From Phymatolithon calcareum (taxonomy: Eukaryota; Rhodophyta; Florideophyceae; Hapalidiales), in assembly GCA_977006965.1 (NCBI GenBank), contig OZ345354.1, positions 1,302,001 to 1,366,000 on the forward strand: a DNA stretch of 64,000 nt, read 5' to 3'. Below, piece by piece: positions 1-11,286 of the stretch. A model generated the notes under the pieces. That model did not search any database. It was given only the letters and a program-made list of their open reading frames with translations, and was not told where the DNA came from. Every line of letters starts with the position of its first letter. Position 1 is the first letter of the stretch. The position numbers and the translations under genes are program-made.

Positions 1-12
1 GCGTCAAAAGAG

Positions 13-1098
13 TTGCAATGCATCAGATGTCAATGTATGCAGTGTATGCAAGTTCTATCTCCGCTTGTGATGTCGCTGGTCATTAAATTGGCTGAGATTG
101 AATCGAAGCTGGAAAAATTCATCGTGGATGAATTAGAGGAAGACGAATCTCCAGCTATAGTGGATCAAGAGACAAATGCATCTAATTATATCACTGCTGC
201 GGAGTTTAATGCATTAAAGGATGTAATGGAACAGATGGCCAGCAAGATGACCCTAATGGAGGCACAACTAAGAGAGATACGGAATGCGTCCCCACAGATA
301 CCCAAGAGCATGGAAAATGCAAAGCTTCCCACGAGATCCTGGAAGGATACCGTAACTGCTACCCCAAAGACAAAAAGTGCCCGAGAAGAATGTCCACCAA
401 GCAAACGTCCAAACAGAAAAAAACCCGTGAAGCACAGCCAATGAGGTATGCATCAGCACCCAAGGTGACAACAGCCGCTGGACAAGGAACCGGACCCGGA
501 ATTCACCCGGACGAATATCCTAAGCCCACGAACCGAAAAATGACCCTAAAGGAGAGACTGCAGACTAAGAGCATGCTGCGGGCACCGCCACTCCGTGACA
601 CAAACAATCTTGTACCGCTATACTTTCGCGGTCTGCAACGAAATGCATGAGAGAACTCTCATAAAAGAGCTCCCCTTGGCCCTTGAAAATCCGAACAAAG
701 CCGTAGTGAACCTGTCGTTCATCGGAAACTCAGTTGTTGAGATCCTAACTGATAGCTCCTGCGCATCTGACACATTAAGCGAGCTGAAAGCGGCCGGAAT
801 GCAACTCCTGGAAGACTTCGATATGTTCGGAGACTCTCTTAAAAAAGGAAAGATCATTGACCGTTTCGAGAGGCGAGCCCGGAACCTACACGGGGTTGTA
901 AACCGCACCCTACGGTGCTCCAGACTACCAATGATTGACGCTGGGGCCCGACTCTGGTACAAACAGCAAGCTGACCAAGCGCAAGAGCTTCTGAGAGCCG
1001 AGATGGACAAGCAGGAGATAGAGGAGACCGAGCCCGTCACAAGCACACCATACCCCTTAAAGCTTCCGGTGGGTGGGCTGAACAGAGCCCTCCGGTGA
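13..1098 (+). pseudogene. LINE ORF1 (gag-like), frameshifted
   Basis: Three overlapping frames (13-444, 390-650, 595-1098) together look like one ORF1 product. The first part is acidic and probably coiled coil; the middle is basic and Pro/Thr-rich. The last part (from about 650) has a beta-alpha pattern, VNLSFIGNSVVEILT, that recurs in diverged form in the LINE scrap at about 15120-15360 (WSIDFIETSVLEIVT). By analogy with other LINEs the product would bind the element RNA. Two frame changes make this copy non-functional. Assignment rests on position and on the repeated motif. Confidence 0.55.
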
Positions 1099-1973
1099 TG
1101 CAAGTGCGAGAATTGATAACTAGGAGCAGCAGTCTCCAAGCCGCCACTATCAACGTAGGCGGCTCGGTAGAAGCGGGGGTATATGCAGTCAAGCTTATAC
1201 AAGAGCACGGATGTGCAGTGGTGGGAGTTACAGAAACACACTGTAAGACAGAGGGGAAAGTTCGGACAAGTTTCCCCCAGATTGGGGCACCCCGACCATG
1301 TGAGAGCCCAACTGATAAGCCGCATGGAGGCGTGGCACTTTTCTTTTCAAGATCGGCAGGCTGGCCGCTCATCTTCAAAAAAGCTGAGAAGAATTTCCAA
1401 ATGATTATTGCGCAAGTCGGAAAACTATTCGTTTCCCTCTGCTATCTCTCCCCTTCGGCTGCGATAGAAGGGCCCAGGGGAAACGAGGGCCAGCATTGTT
1501 TGTCAATGTTACAGACTTTCAGCAGAGGACCATCGCTGGCGATGGAGGACTGGGACGCGCGCCATAAAATATGGCACAAGAGGACTAACCCGAGAGGCAC
1601 CTTTCTCATCAGGTGGTTAGAAAAAAACCGATGGAAGTATCACTGTGGACAGGAAAGCACGTGCGTCACGTATAATGGAGAAAGCAACATTGACTTCTTC
1701 CTAAGCCAGCTACTAGAGCCGGGCAGGGTATCATCACCTCCAGGACCATGGGTGGGAAACTTGCAACATAAGCCTGTGGTGTTGAGAACACCAACTAGCG
1801 CTCCACAACCAAGGACCCAGGACGTTATCTCAACAAAAAGCCACTCAGATCCTGAGTTCATAGACAAGGACCGCGTGGAATATAGCATTGTGCTCCCCAA
1901 TCTAATCATGCGCCATAAGGAGTGCAGGGCCGAGAAGGAGCTCAACGAAATCTATGATTGCATAGTTAATTGA
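1095..1973 (+). pseudogene. LINE apurinic-like endonuclease domain (EEP fold), decayed
   Basis: This 292-residue frame has the landmarks of LINE endonucleases, which nick the target DNA to prime reverse transcription: an N-terminal INVGG, VTETH with the metal-binding Glu, HGGVALFFS, and SNIDFFL matching the S-x-ID-x-x-L motif. The catalytic motifs have eroded. The usual GDFNA-R-H reads MEDWDARH, and the terminal SDH-x-P reads QHKPV. The frame stops at 1973, before the RT starts in another frame. It lies directly after ORF1 (4-nt overlap). Confidence 0.75.
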
Positions 1974-2048
1974 TTAATACGACCATGGCGAAAAAGAGTT
2001 CGTACGGCTAGGGTAGAGCCCTCATTCTGGACAACGGAGCTGGCTGAA

Positions 2049-3190
2049 ATGGCAAGAGAACGCACCCGGCTCTTCAAAAAAGCACGCAGGTCAAGAAGCA
2101 AAACAGAAATCCAGACGCACAAGGCATTCAAGGCTAAGATGAGACGTGCGGTCTCGGCCGCGAAGAGCTCCTCATACACCATATTTCTGGATGAACTCGA
2201 CGGTCTCCCTGCGGCCTCATCTATCACAAAGACATCGAAAATGGCGAGGGCACTCTCGCGGAGACATAAGGACAACTCTAAACAAGGATTAGAACTTTCT
2301 CCAAGTTTGTTCCTCGCCCACAACGCCAATTTATGTTCTGCTGAAACGGTCTCGTATGGCGATACGAAGAGGTTCACACCACACTGGACATTCCGCTATG
2401 ACATAGAAACGGCAATCGCATCGAGCCCTAACGGCAAAGCAGAGGGCCCGGACCTGGTGAAGAACGAGATGCTGAAGGTGGACACGAAGCTGAGCGCGAG
2501 GCTGCTGTTTGCGATCTGGGAAGCCTGTGGACGACTCCGCACAACCCCTCTTGATTGGAGAAGGAGCAAAGTAGTCGCAATCTACAAAGCGGGAAAAATA
2601 AGCTCACCCGAAAGCTACCGCCCAATCTCCCTACTGAGCCATATGCGAAAAATTATCGAAATGGCATTGGACAAGGTAATAAGACGAAACTACAAGTTCC
2701 ATATCTCCCAGCTAGGATTCCAGAAAAACAAAGGGACAGATCTCGCTCTCCTCCATTCAGAAGCTCTTCATCAACAAGGTCATAGATTCGTCGCTATCCT
2801 TGATTTAAAGGCGGCCTATGACTCTGTCCCAAGAGACAAGCTCGCAGAAAGGGTGAGAAAGGTCCTTGACCCGAATATAGCCGAGATGATTATGCCGTTC
2901 CTGGAGTCTTCCTATATCCATTCGGACGACGGCGAGTGGTTCACCATAGACAAAGGGGTAGCACAAGGCTCCCCCTTGAGCCCTTGTCTATACAATATTT
3001 TTATGGACAAATTCGCTATTTCTCTGGATTCGATCCCAGGCGAAATCTGAAAAGAGCGATGTAAGCTTTTCGCAGATGATGTCAAGCTTTCAGCGATGTC
3101 AGCAAAGGAACTCCAAATGATCCTGGACTTAGCATCGAAATGGGCAAAGGACAACGGAATGAGGTGGAGCACGACAAAAAGTGCTATCGA
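2049..3190 (+). pseudogene. LINE reverse transcriptase core
   Basis: The frame carries RT fingers and palm motifs in order: RPISLLSHMRKIIE, a motif A region AILDLKAAYDSVP with the catalytic Asp, motif B AQGSPLSP, and then, past a TGA at 3048-3050 in the same frame, motif C FADDVKL (about 3067-3087). The nonsense codon just before motif C prevents a functional product. The reading frame then runs into the palindrome at about 3189. The protein would copy element RNA at the nicked target. Confidence 0.88.
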
Positions 3191-3972
3191 AGTGTTATAT
3201 TTTATTGTAAAGGTGGCTAGCTTCCCAATTGGAGGTTAAATGGCACCTTGATTCTGCTTCCTTTATACTTGTTTCTTGGCTTTCGGTCTTCTTTTCTGAT
3301 TCATCTGTTGTCTTCTTCGTGACTTATTCTGGTTCTTCTGGTTCGATTCTTTCACTTTTCTTGATTTCAAACTTTTTCTATCTTTTGTTCTAGTTCCTGG
3401 TTCTTGGTCTTTGGGGGAAGGACCTGCCTGAACTTCATGCTATATCATAACTTGCTGCGACCATGATGATCCCTCACCTTCGTAAATTTCCAGCTTATTG
3501 CACCTTATCTTGGTACTTCGGACTGCGTTTCTGAGCTTGTTCCTGATTCCTGGTCCTTCCCCTAAACAGTGCTATCATTTGGACAAGAACTACTGAGGGG
3601 AAGGGCTAGAAATCAGGAACAAGCTCGAAAACGCAGTCCGACGTAGCAAGATAAGGTGCAATAAGCTCGAATTTGACGAAGGTGAGGGATCACTGTGATC
3701 GCAGCAAGTTATCATATAGCATGAAATTCAGGCAGGTCCTTCCCTTAAAGACCTAGAAATAGAACCAAAAGATAAGACAGAAAAAGTTTGACATCAAGAA
3801 AATTGAACCAAGAATCGAACAAGAAGAACCAGAATAAGTTACGAAGAAGACAACAGATGAATCAGAAAGGAAGACCAAGAGCCAAGAATCAAAAAAGCGG
3901 GAGCAGAATCAAGGTGCCATTTAACCTCCAGTCGGATAGCTAGCCACCTTTACAATAAAAAATAACACTTCG
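3189..3972. repeat. Large palindrome (fold-back element) inside the LINE RT
   Basis: The left arm (about 3189-3563) and right arm (about 3596-3972) are near-exact reverse complements, beginning GAAGTGTTAT and ending AATAACACTTC. The arms carry no recognisable coding sequence. The 32-bp centre (3564-3595) contains AGTGCTATC and GACAAGAACTACTG. These match the LINE sequence immediately left (3180-3188) and right (3972-3985) of the palindrome, so the centre holds a copy of the interrupted site. Confidence 0.88.
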
Positions 3973-4035
3973 ACAAGAACTACTGTACGACAACAGTATC
4001 GACTATCGGGACGAAATCTGAAGAAAGAACGGGAA

Positions 4036-4704
4036 GTGAAATACCGCGGCGTAACGATTACTGAGGACGGAATCTCGGATTCCAAACTGCTTGACAGAAT
4101 CAGGAAGTCGAAAAACGTCCTCGGAAACCTGAGAAGGCTCGGGGTCTTCAATAACGGAGTCCATCCAAAAAGGTCTGTAAGGCTGTACAAATCCCTTGTG
4201 CAGTCTAGATGGGAATACGCACTGCATTTGACACCTTGGACACCCAAAGTGGAGAGTGAGATCAAGAAGATCGAGTCGATCTTCTTCGGCCAAATACTGG
4301 GAAAAGCTGGGAAAAGGAGCCCGGACAGAAGCAGGGCGATGTGCCGTATTGTAAAGCCGAAAGACAGAAGAGACATTCTAGCACGACTATTCGTGCGAAG
4401 ACTCATCAGGCGTGCAGAGAACCTCGCGTCAACTCCGGAATCAGAGCGGGACCCCAAGGAGCTCCAGAATGCAGAACTGGATGTAACTCATGCAAAAGTA
4501 AACCCGCACCTTTGTTTTGCAGCCAATGAAACTACGGCGAGCGCAAACATAAAGCTGTATCAAAGGGAGAAGATTCTGGAAGCAGCCGTTAGGGCGGAGA
4601 AGGGCAGAAAACGACCCATCCCGCACGCCAAGATTTCACTACCACCGCATCTGTCCTTCAAGTCGAGAAGGTATAGAACCCTGGCCATCAAATGGTCGTT
4701 TTGA
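4036..4704 (+). pseudogene. LINE RT C-terminal (thumb/connection) domain
   Basis: This 222-residue frame resumes the LINE after the palindrome. It begins with KYRGVTITEDG and continues with VRLYKSLVQSRWEYALH, the common signature of the region after the LINE RT palm where the chain passes the R-x-Y-K-x-L-V segment. A related fragment is on the minus strand at 41596-41952 (CVRLYKALVRQMVEY). After the stop at 4704 a further frame seems to continue to about 4893. Confidence 0.75.
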
Positions 4705-5064
4705 ACGTTCCCGCCAATGAGCACCTCGGAGCTCATAGAAATGACAGGACAGACTAGAAGATGTGCTATAGAAGATATCAAGATGGGGCTGTCAAAAGAC
4801 AAGCTCTCACCCGAAGAAAGTGCATTCACAAGGCAAGCACTTGATGAAGTACTAACAATGTTTCAAGTTGTCAAGAAGGTGTCCGGAAATTGAATCCTGC
4901 TGAGTCAAATCCAGTCGACTGCGCGTAACACAGAACAGTGGTGTATTTTTCCCCCTCGAGGCCCAATCATGGGCCAGAGGTAGGTTTTGGTACACCACTG
5001 GATCGTGACACACCCACCATATGAAAACTAAGACAGGCCCTTACCATGGTTCCATGGAACTAGC

Positions 5065-5522
5065 AAGGTTGCCCCAAGCGTCTGCAGATGCGTTGGTCGC
5101 CTTCCAAATTCGATCCAGTCGTCGTTCTAACTCTTACAGAAGACCTTCCCATATCGCATAGACGAGCAGAGGTGATGCTGCACCAGCTGATTGGAGACTG
5201 CACCCCAGTGGTTGCCACTTTTCACCACGGATGCAATATGGAAGTAATTCCGTACGATCCAGTGTGCAAGGCCTGTAATTCTGGTTCCAAGGAAACTGCC
5301 AAACACCTAATCCTACGATGTGGTGGACGTTCCGCCTCACGACGAAAATATATTGGCCGAGTGGGAAAAAAGACTGTAGAAGAGGTATGCCGTGAGAGAC
5401 CCCTAGCCGTACTCAAATTTCTGAACAATGAGATGCTGTTGCAAAACAGCTCTAGACGCTTACCATAAGTGTGAGCGATCTTTCCGCAATAAAGAAAGAA
5501 AGAAAGATGCGTTGGTGACCTT
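5065..5522 (+). other. LINE 3'-UTR hairpin, interrupted in its loop
   Basis: The stem halves AAGGTTGCC (5065-5073) and GGTGACCTT (5514-5522) pair with two G-T wobbles. They flank a loop CCAAGCGTCTGCAGATGCGTT that is split by an insertion. The same hairpin, uninterrupted, is on the minus strand at about 41987-42026 with stem AAAGTTGCC/GGCAACTTT. Base changes on both sides of the stem keep pairing intact, which suggests a recognised RNA structure at the element 3' end. Confidence 0.65.
5098..5504 (+). mobile_element. 5'-truncated LINE 3' end with 12-bp target duplication
   Basis: The insert is flanked by AGATGCGTTGGT at 5086-5097 and 5505-5516. It encodes the C-terminal end of a LINE pol, with a CCHC-like knuckle CKACNSGSKETAKHLILRC (C-x2-C-x8-H-x4-C) at about 5270-5326. 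It ends in an A-rich tail, CGCAATAAAGAAAGAAAG. The same end is recognisable at about 49590-49760 (knuckle) and 51300-51338 (tail). Only about 400 bp were copied, as in typical incomplete target-primed reverse transcription. Confidence 0.85.
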
Positions 5523-5552
5523 AAATAAAAATCTACAATTCTTCTTCTTCTT

Positions 5553-5911
5553 CCTTAGTAAACATAACTCGCCGGAGCATTAGAATGTTGGTGTATGGTG
5601 CATGTGTGGACCGGACCATGGTCCGTGGTCTGAACATGGTCCGGTTTGGAGTGCAGTTTTTGATAAAAGCGCGGGCTGGTCTAAGCAGTGAACGAGACCG
5701 GTTTGAACCGGACTAGACCAAAATAGCAATGATTAATGTGAGAGTGCCCCCCCATGATGTTCTGCCTGTACGGGCATCTTCTGTGGCGAGCGAGAGCGTG
5801 CTTTCAACTGCCGGACACGTCGTCGGTGGGAAAAGATCCACTCTAAGTGATGAATCTATCATAAGTTGTCTACTGCTTCGGTCCTGGCAGAGACCATTGG
5901 GTATGTAGTTC
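5553..5911. other. ACCGG-rich repeat, no gene
   Basis: No coding sequence recognised. Positions 5610-5720 are dense in ACCGG/CCGGT motifs. A related inverted stretch lies at 6925-7080 beyond the next transposon; both share GAGACCGGTTTGA in opposite orientation. The transposon at 5912-6846 probably landed in an older repeat. Confidence 0.4.
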
Positions 5912-6846
5912 CAGGGGAAAAGTAATAGAGGGTGAGTAAAACTGAAAATTGCAGTATCAAAAAAGTAATGGATAGGGACCCCTGCGTGTGCAGCATATTG
6001 TATGGGGTTTTCGCCTGTTTCATATTATCTGCCAAAATGTTATACTGTCGACTGGTCATCGACCAATAGACGAGGAGCAAAAAATGGTGCCCAAGTCGTG
6101 TGCAGTAAAGCTAGCGAGCAGCTGCTCGAGAAGAGATGATCAATTCGTAGGTTTTTCGATAAAGTGGCGACGTGTATACTCCCTATAGGCATATTTTCGA
6201 TTTTATTCCAAACTTTTCCTGGTTTTCTTAAGCACGCCTGTGAGATCTTCTGCTCTGGTCACTTTCGCCTGACCTTCAACTGCATTCACGCTTGAGCTGC
6301 TTGCGTCGTCGGAGGCGCTGTCGTCGCATGCGATACGATCACCATCGCCAGCAGTACTGGTGGGTACAAGTAGTTCCCAGTCATGGAGGCGGTCGCACAA
6401 TGCCAGACTGCTCTCAAGAGCCAAGCCAATACGGGAGTTATCTGTGGAAGCGCTGCTGTCTGAGTCGGTCTCCGCGTTCTCCGTCGGTGAACGCAATGAC
6501 ACGGGCGCCCAACCAGAATATGGATCCATATTGTTTGTCCGACTTGCAAAGATGCCAAACACCTCCGCTGAAATTTTGAATTCAGCCGAAATCCGAACAA
6601 AGGCACTGCTGTATTGTGCACTGTCTCACTATGTTCCCTCTTTGCACTAATTTTCATCCATGCGACGAAGGAGAAGCCGAGTTGTCATATTGATGTAATA
6701 TGATAAGCACGCTGAAATATTCTTTTTAACATTTATTAATTTGATGTATATCTGGACCTACATACATGATGCACGTACACAGGGGACCCCTGAATGCTAT
6801 GATAGCCCCCTCAGTTTTACTCCCCCTCTATTACTTTTCCCCTGGT
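5912..6846. mobile_element. TIR DNA transposon with CAGGGG ends and 7-bp target duplication
   Basis: Terminal inverted repeats of about 33 bp begin CAGGGGAAAAGTAATAGAGG and differ at one position. The flanking direct repeat is GTAGTTC (5905-5911 and 6847-6853), exactly 7 bp. The ends look hAT-like (CAGGG), but hAT elements normally duplicate 8 bp. The inside has only an uncharacterised minus-strand ORF (6203-6562). The element is 935 bp and probably non-autonomous. Confidence 0.78.
6203..6562 (-). CDS. Uncharacterised Ser/Asp-rich ORF inside the CAGGGG element
   Basis: About 119 codons open from a non-ATG start; the frame stays open upstream to about 6625. The first ATG lies only some 11 codons in, at an NNMDPYSGW segment. 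The product is acidic and Ser/Asp/Thr-rich, with no domain recognised and no transposase signature. It lies wholly within the TIR element, so it may be captured sequence or chance. Confidence 0.18.
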   Translation of the reverse strand: MFGIFASRTNNMDPYSGWAPVSLRSPTENAETDSDSSASTDNSRIGLALESSLALCDRLHDWELLVPTSTAGDGDRIACDDSASDDASSSSVNAVEGQAKVTRAEDLTGVLKKTRKSLE

Positions 6847-7094
6847 AGTTCTTTCGTTGTTTGTTTCATTTCGTTTGTTTAATATCTACATTTTTGCCTT
6901 AGAGATAAATTGTTCTTGCCATATCAAAGGCTCAAACCGGTCTCGGACCACGGTTTTTGGGACGGTTTGGTTCAGACGAGTTATGAATTGTCTTAGACCG
7001 GTCTTAAAATTTGAAATATCTTGTAGTTTGGTTTTTTGAAGACAAGAGGACCAACCGGACCAGACTGAACCATGTCAACCTGTAGTAGCACTAC

Positions 7095-7574
7095 TGAAAC
7101 AAATGGCTTATTCAGGGGTTGAGTTAGCCGGTGGGAGTACTATATTCACAATATGACTCTTAGTTTCTTTACTTATTTTCAATCGTTGGTTTCTTCCCCC
7201 CCGTTCCGCTAGTCGGTATCCGGGTGGAGCTTATATAGACATTCCATATTTCTGTATCATAACATATGCGCACGAAAATGGCACATTCACATTTTCGGGG
7301 TCTATCTAGAAAGCTCTAGTAGGTTTCTAGAAGTTTCCAGAAAGTTCTATTTCATGTTCCAGATGTTTCTGGAAAGTTCGAATAGTTTCTAGATGCTTCT
7401 ACAAGTTTCTACAAGTTTCTACAAGTTTCTAACTGGGTTCCAGATCTTTCTAAAAGGATCAATATAAAAATAGATCTAGAGCATTTTCGATCAACTTACA
7501 GTACATTACAAATTACAGCTTCTTACAATACAGAAATACGTGAGTATATCATACAGCTGTATGCGTTTGTTACA
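7095..7574 (-). repeat. 3' LTR of the gypsy element
   Basis: 480 bp, written on the plus strand as TGAAACAAATGG ... GCGTTTGTTACA. It differs from the other LTR at about six sites (for example TATATTCAC against TATATGCAC). It contains a row of CTACAAGTTT/TTCTAGA-type short repeats. The purine-rich tract lies immediately beyond it at 7575-7597. Confidence 0.95.
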
Positions 7575-7618
7575 CTATTCCCAACCTCCTCCTGTTGACG
7601 TCCTCGTCAACCCTAAAA

Positions 7619-10600
7619 TTAAACTTCCTCATCATCGTAAAGATGGTTAAGGATATTGTTTTTCTTAATATATTCCAAAAACACGAACGTTATAGTTCCA
7701 TCTTTGTCCACGAAATCTCTTGCTGGCTGCCAATCTGCATCGTGAGTTGGCATTCCTTTCATTAGTGTGAGGAACTGGTATCCTTTTCCTCTCTTTCTAT
7801 GTCTTATAATTGCTTCGACAACGAACTCATCCCCTTCAACAGCTGGTACTGTGTCTGGCCTTATCGATACGGAAGATGATATATTATTAGGCTGGTCTAT
7901 ATACGGCGTCGTATGAATAATATGCACAATATCATGGATTTTGAAATGACTTGGCAGCTCCAATTTAACAGCATTCTTTCCAATAAGTTTGTTCACCACA
8001 AACGGACCAAATTTCTTTGCCGTTAATTTATCTGATGTTCGCGATTTTGCGTATGCATCCGTAAACAAACTTTTATTTATCCATAGCCTATCACCAACTT
8101 GATATGAATGTGGCTTATATGACTTTCCTGTTTGAGCGCTTTGTCGAGCTTTCGATACTCGGTACGAGTACCTTGCGTCTTGGAGAGATTCTCTCATTCG
8201 ATCTTTAAACTCACGTACTGTCTCTACCTGGCATTCCATGCCCGTCAATATATCAATGGGAGACTTTGGAGCCCATCCTAGGTCAACTTCAAATGGAGAT
8301 GCACCTAGATCATCACTGATCGCTGAATTGTAGGCAAATTCAGCAGAAGGTAATAAATCATCCGAATCATCTTGATGATATGAACAATAGCATCGTAGAT
8401 AATTCTCAACCATCCTGTTCATTACTTCTGAGGCACCATCTGTCTGAGGGTGGCGACTTGACGACATCTTGAGCTTTATTCAACACAATGACATCAAGCG
8501 ATTCCAAAATTTAGACGTGAACTTAGGATCTCTGTCCGAGACTATACTGTCTGGAAATCCATGATATTTAAATATATTGGAATAGAATGAGTTAGCGACA
8601 TCAACTGCTGTATCAATTGTCTTTGATGGTATAAAATGAACTCTTCTTGATAAACGGTCTACCCATGTTGTAATGCAATCGTAGCCCTTCTTCGTTTTTG
8701 GAAGACTGACAATAAAATCTCTTGCCAGCGATCCCCACCTTCTTTCAGGGACTTCCAAGGAACTTGGTTCCGGCAGTTTTTTTTCTCCGTGATCCTTCTT
8801 CTGCTGACAAGTCACACATCCTTGAACATAACGTTTGACATCCCTACTCTTATGCCTCCAATGAAACTTATGCAACCTTCCCAATGTCTTAGAAAACCCA
8901 AAATGGCCACCAACTTTCGAATCATGAGCCATTTCCATAATATTTGAGATTGATTTCCGAGGAACACAAAGCCTTCCCTCATACAGCAGTCTAGTTCCAT
9001 CACGTTGAAACAGCGGAATCATCTTTTTGATTTGAGCCCTCTTTACAGGGTCCTCGATTTCTTCTCCATTCATGGATCTAATAATTTGCCCGAAAAACAC
9101 GTCTTCCTCATACCTTCCTATTACTGATTCGATATCAACAAATGGAATTTCTAGTGTGTTAAACGCAACATGTGGTGCTCTGGACAATACATCACCTAGG
9201 ACATGAATCTTTCCGGGCTTTAATGTAATCGGAAAAATTCCGAAATTTCCAAGTGTCTCCAACCACCTTGCCTCTTTTCGACTCATCTTTGGCTTCGAGA
9301 AAAAGTACTTAAGAACCTGGTTGTCAGTAAAAATCTCAAAGCTTGATCCCTCTAAATAACATCTGAATCTCTGCAAAAAATATATGAGTCCTAAGAGCTC
9401 TCGATCATTCGCTGAATAATCTTGTTCAGTTGGACTTAACTTCTTTGAGAAGAATGCTATCACTCTATCTCTTCCATGATCATCAGTTTGTGTCAATGTA
9501 CCCCCAACAGCAAGCTGCGATGCATCAATGTGTCCCCTGAACGGCTTCCTCCAGTCGGGAGAAATCAATATAGGAGCACTTGTAATAGACTCTTTTAGCG
9601 TTTCGAAGGCCTTGTCGCATTTTTCGTCTCACTTTTTGATACCTTGATCTTTTTTTGTCAGATTCGTGAGAGGTGCTGCTATCTCTGAAAACTTTTGAAT
9701 AAATCTTCGGAAGAACTGCAACAATCCCAAAAAGCTACGAACATCTCTAAGTGTATTAGGTTTTGGCCAAGACGTCAAAACTTCTACCTTCTTCGGGTTA
9801 ACACGGACTCCGTCTTTTCCTATGATAAGTCCAAGAAACTCCATTTCTTCTTTCATGAACTCACATTTCTTAGGTGAAACGTATAGTTCGTGTTCCTTCA
9901 CTCGAGATAGTACTAATTCAACATGTTTCATATGTGACGACTCATCCTTGCTGAAAATGAGCAAGTCATCCATGTAAACGACAAGAAAGTCGTCGATACA
10001 GTCATAGAAAATACGGTTCATTAGTGACTGAAATGTTGCGGGAGCATTACATAGCCCCATGGGCATAACCAAGTACTCAAATTGCCCGTACTTAGTGTTG
10101 AAAGCAGTTTTTTCAATATCTTCTGGCCGAACTCGTATCTGATGAAAACCAGTCTTTAAGTCTAGCTTGGAGAACACGCAAGATTCTCCGATCATGTCAA
10201 ACATTTCATCTGATCTCGGCAGTGGTGCGTTGTTGCGCTTTCTCATACGATTCAAAGCTCGATAATCTACAACAGTACGTAGAGGCTTGTCCTTGTCCTT
10301 GACGAAAAACAGAGATGCTCCATACGGAGATCTGCTGGGACGAATCTTTTTCTTGTTAAGCAACTGGACGATATATTCTTTGCAAGCCTCCAGTTCGACT
10401 CGTGACAACTGATATAGTGAACGATGAGGCGGTTTCATAGCTGTATCTATCTCAATCTCATGGTCCACAGCCCTCTTCGGCGGCAAACCTTCGGGAAGCT
10501 CATCTTGAAACACTTCTTCATATTTTCGCAAAATGGGCTTAATTTTTGGATGCGAGCAATTTAATAACTCTTTCTTGCTCTCAAATGTCTTCTTCTTACT

Positions 10601-11218
10601 TCTAATCCCAATTGAATCGACTACCTGAAATAATTTTAAGTCTTGCGCTCCCCCGCGCTTCTTCATCAGACTTCTAAACTTCTTCACACCAAGATTCATC
10701 ACTTGAACCTTTGAAGTTTCATCTTCCTTTGTACTAGATAGCGGAAGAACTTCTGAGTCAACCTTTACAACCTGCTTAGAGTATTCAATCTCCGGGTTGT
10801 TGGCAACATGCCAAGGCATTCCTAAGATAACATCGTACCTGCAACTCGCAACAACCCAGTTAGAACTATAAACATGGGTCCCAATACGAAGTTTTGCTCT
10901 TAGAATAACTTCAGAAGCGTTCTCTACTGTCTTGTTTTCCGAATGTCTTACTTGCACATTTCTTTTTACAACTTTAAACAACTCACTGTTGTTCTTGTAG
11001 AAATCACGAGATATTACGTTCGTGTTACATCCGTCATCTTTGAGAACCCTTACTTGTTTTCCAATCATGGAGCCTTCAAGAATGATAAGGGTTTCAACAG
11101 GTACCACACCGTCATGGATGTCATCATTTTGAAATGTAGAATTCATTTCTGTGGACTTCAGAGGAACTCCTGTCCCCTTGTGCCTCCTTCCACGAAGCTC
11201 TCTCCGTAACTTCTGCAC
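7619..11218 (-). pseudogene. Gypsy pol: protease, RT, RNase H, integrase, chromodomain
   Basis: One frame runs the whole length with two stops (about 9629 and 8480). Domains in order: an aspartic protease with an unusual DDGCNTN in place of D-S/T-G; an RT with YMDDLLIFS; an RNase H with HIDAS at its start and FTDN; an integrase HHCC zinc finger ending CVTCQQ; an integrase core with Asp residues in ARDFIVSLP and SDRDPKF and the Glu in SEVMNRMVENYL; a GPY/F-type module; and a C-terminal chromodomain (DEFVVEAIIRHRK ... DADWQPARDF). The first stop, a TGA, replaces what is normally a Trp codon in the RNase H linker. The frame opens upstream of 11218 to about 11300, overlapping gag. Confidence 0.95.
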
Positions 11219-11286
11219 CTCAGCAGTAAGAGCTTCAATTACACTCTTTTCAGGTCCAGCCTGAGCATTCTTTTTAGGTGGACCAT

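Larger units (their letters stand above)
1..5552 (+). mobile_element. Degenerate LINE (non-LTR retrotransposon), 5' end outside the window
   Basis: The parts occur in LINE order on the plus strand: a gag-like ORF1 region (13-1098), an endonuclease (1095-1973), a reverse transcriptase (2049-3190), an RT C-terminal domain (4036-4890) and a 3' UTR ending in a hairpin and an A/T-rich tail near 5552. The copy is dead: ORF1 is broken into overlapping frames, an in-frame TGA precedes the catalytic FADD motif, a palindrome of about 780 bp splits the RT near 3189-3972, and a second LINE 3' end (5098-5504) sits inside the 3' hairpin. The exact 5' end cannot be seen. Confidence 0.85.

Noticed and set aside
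618-1325. 235-codon minus-strand ORF
   Set aside because: Antisense to LINE ORF1 and endonuclease; Ser/Cys-rich text without any motif.
3921-4457. 178-codon minus-strand ORF
   Set aside because: It lies opposite the LINE RT C-terminal domain and partly in the palindrome arm; it is a shadow frame.
5470-5510. AAAG-rich run as a microsatellite
   Set aside because: It is the 3' tail of the truncated LINE, bordered by the target duplication.
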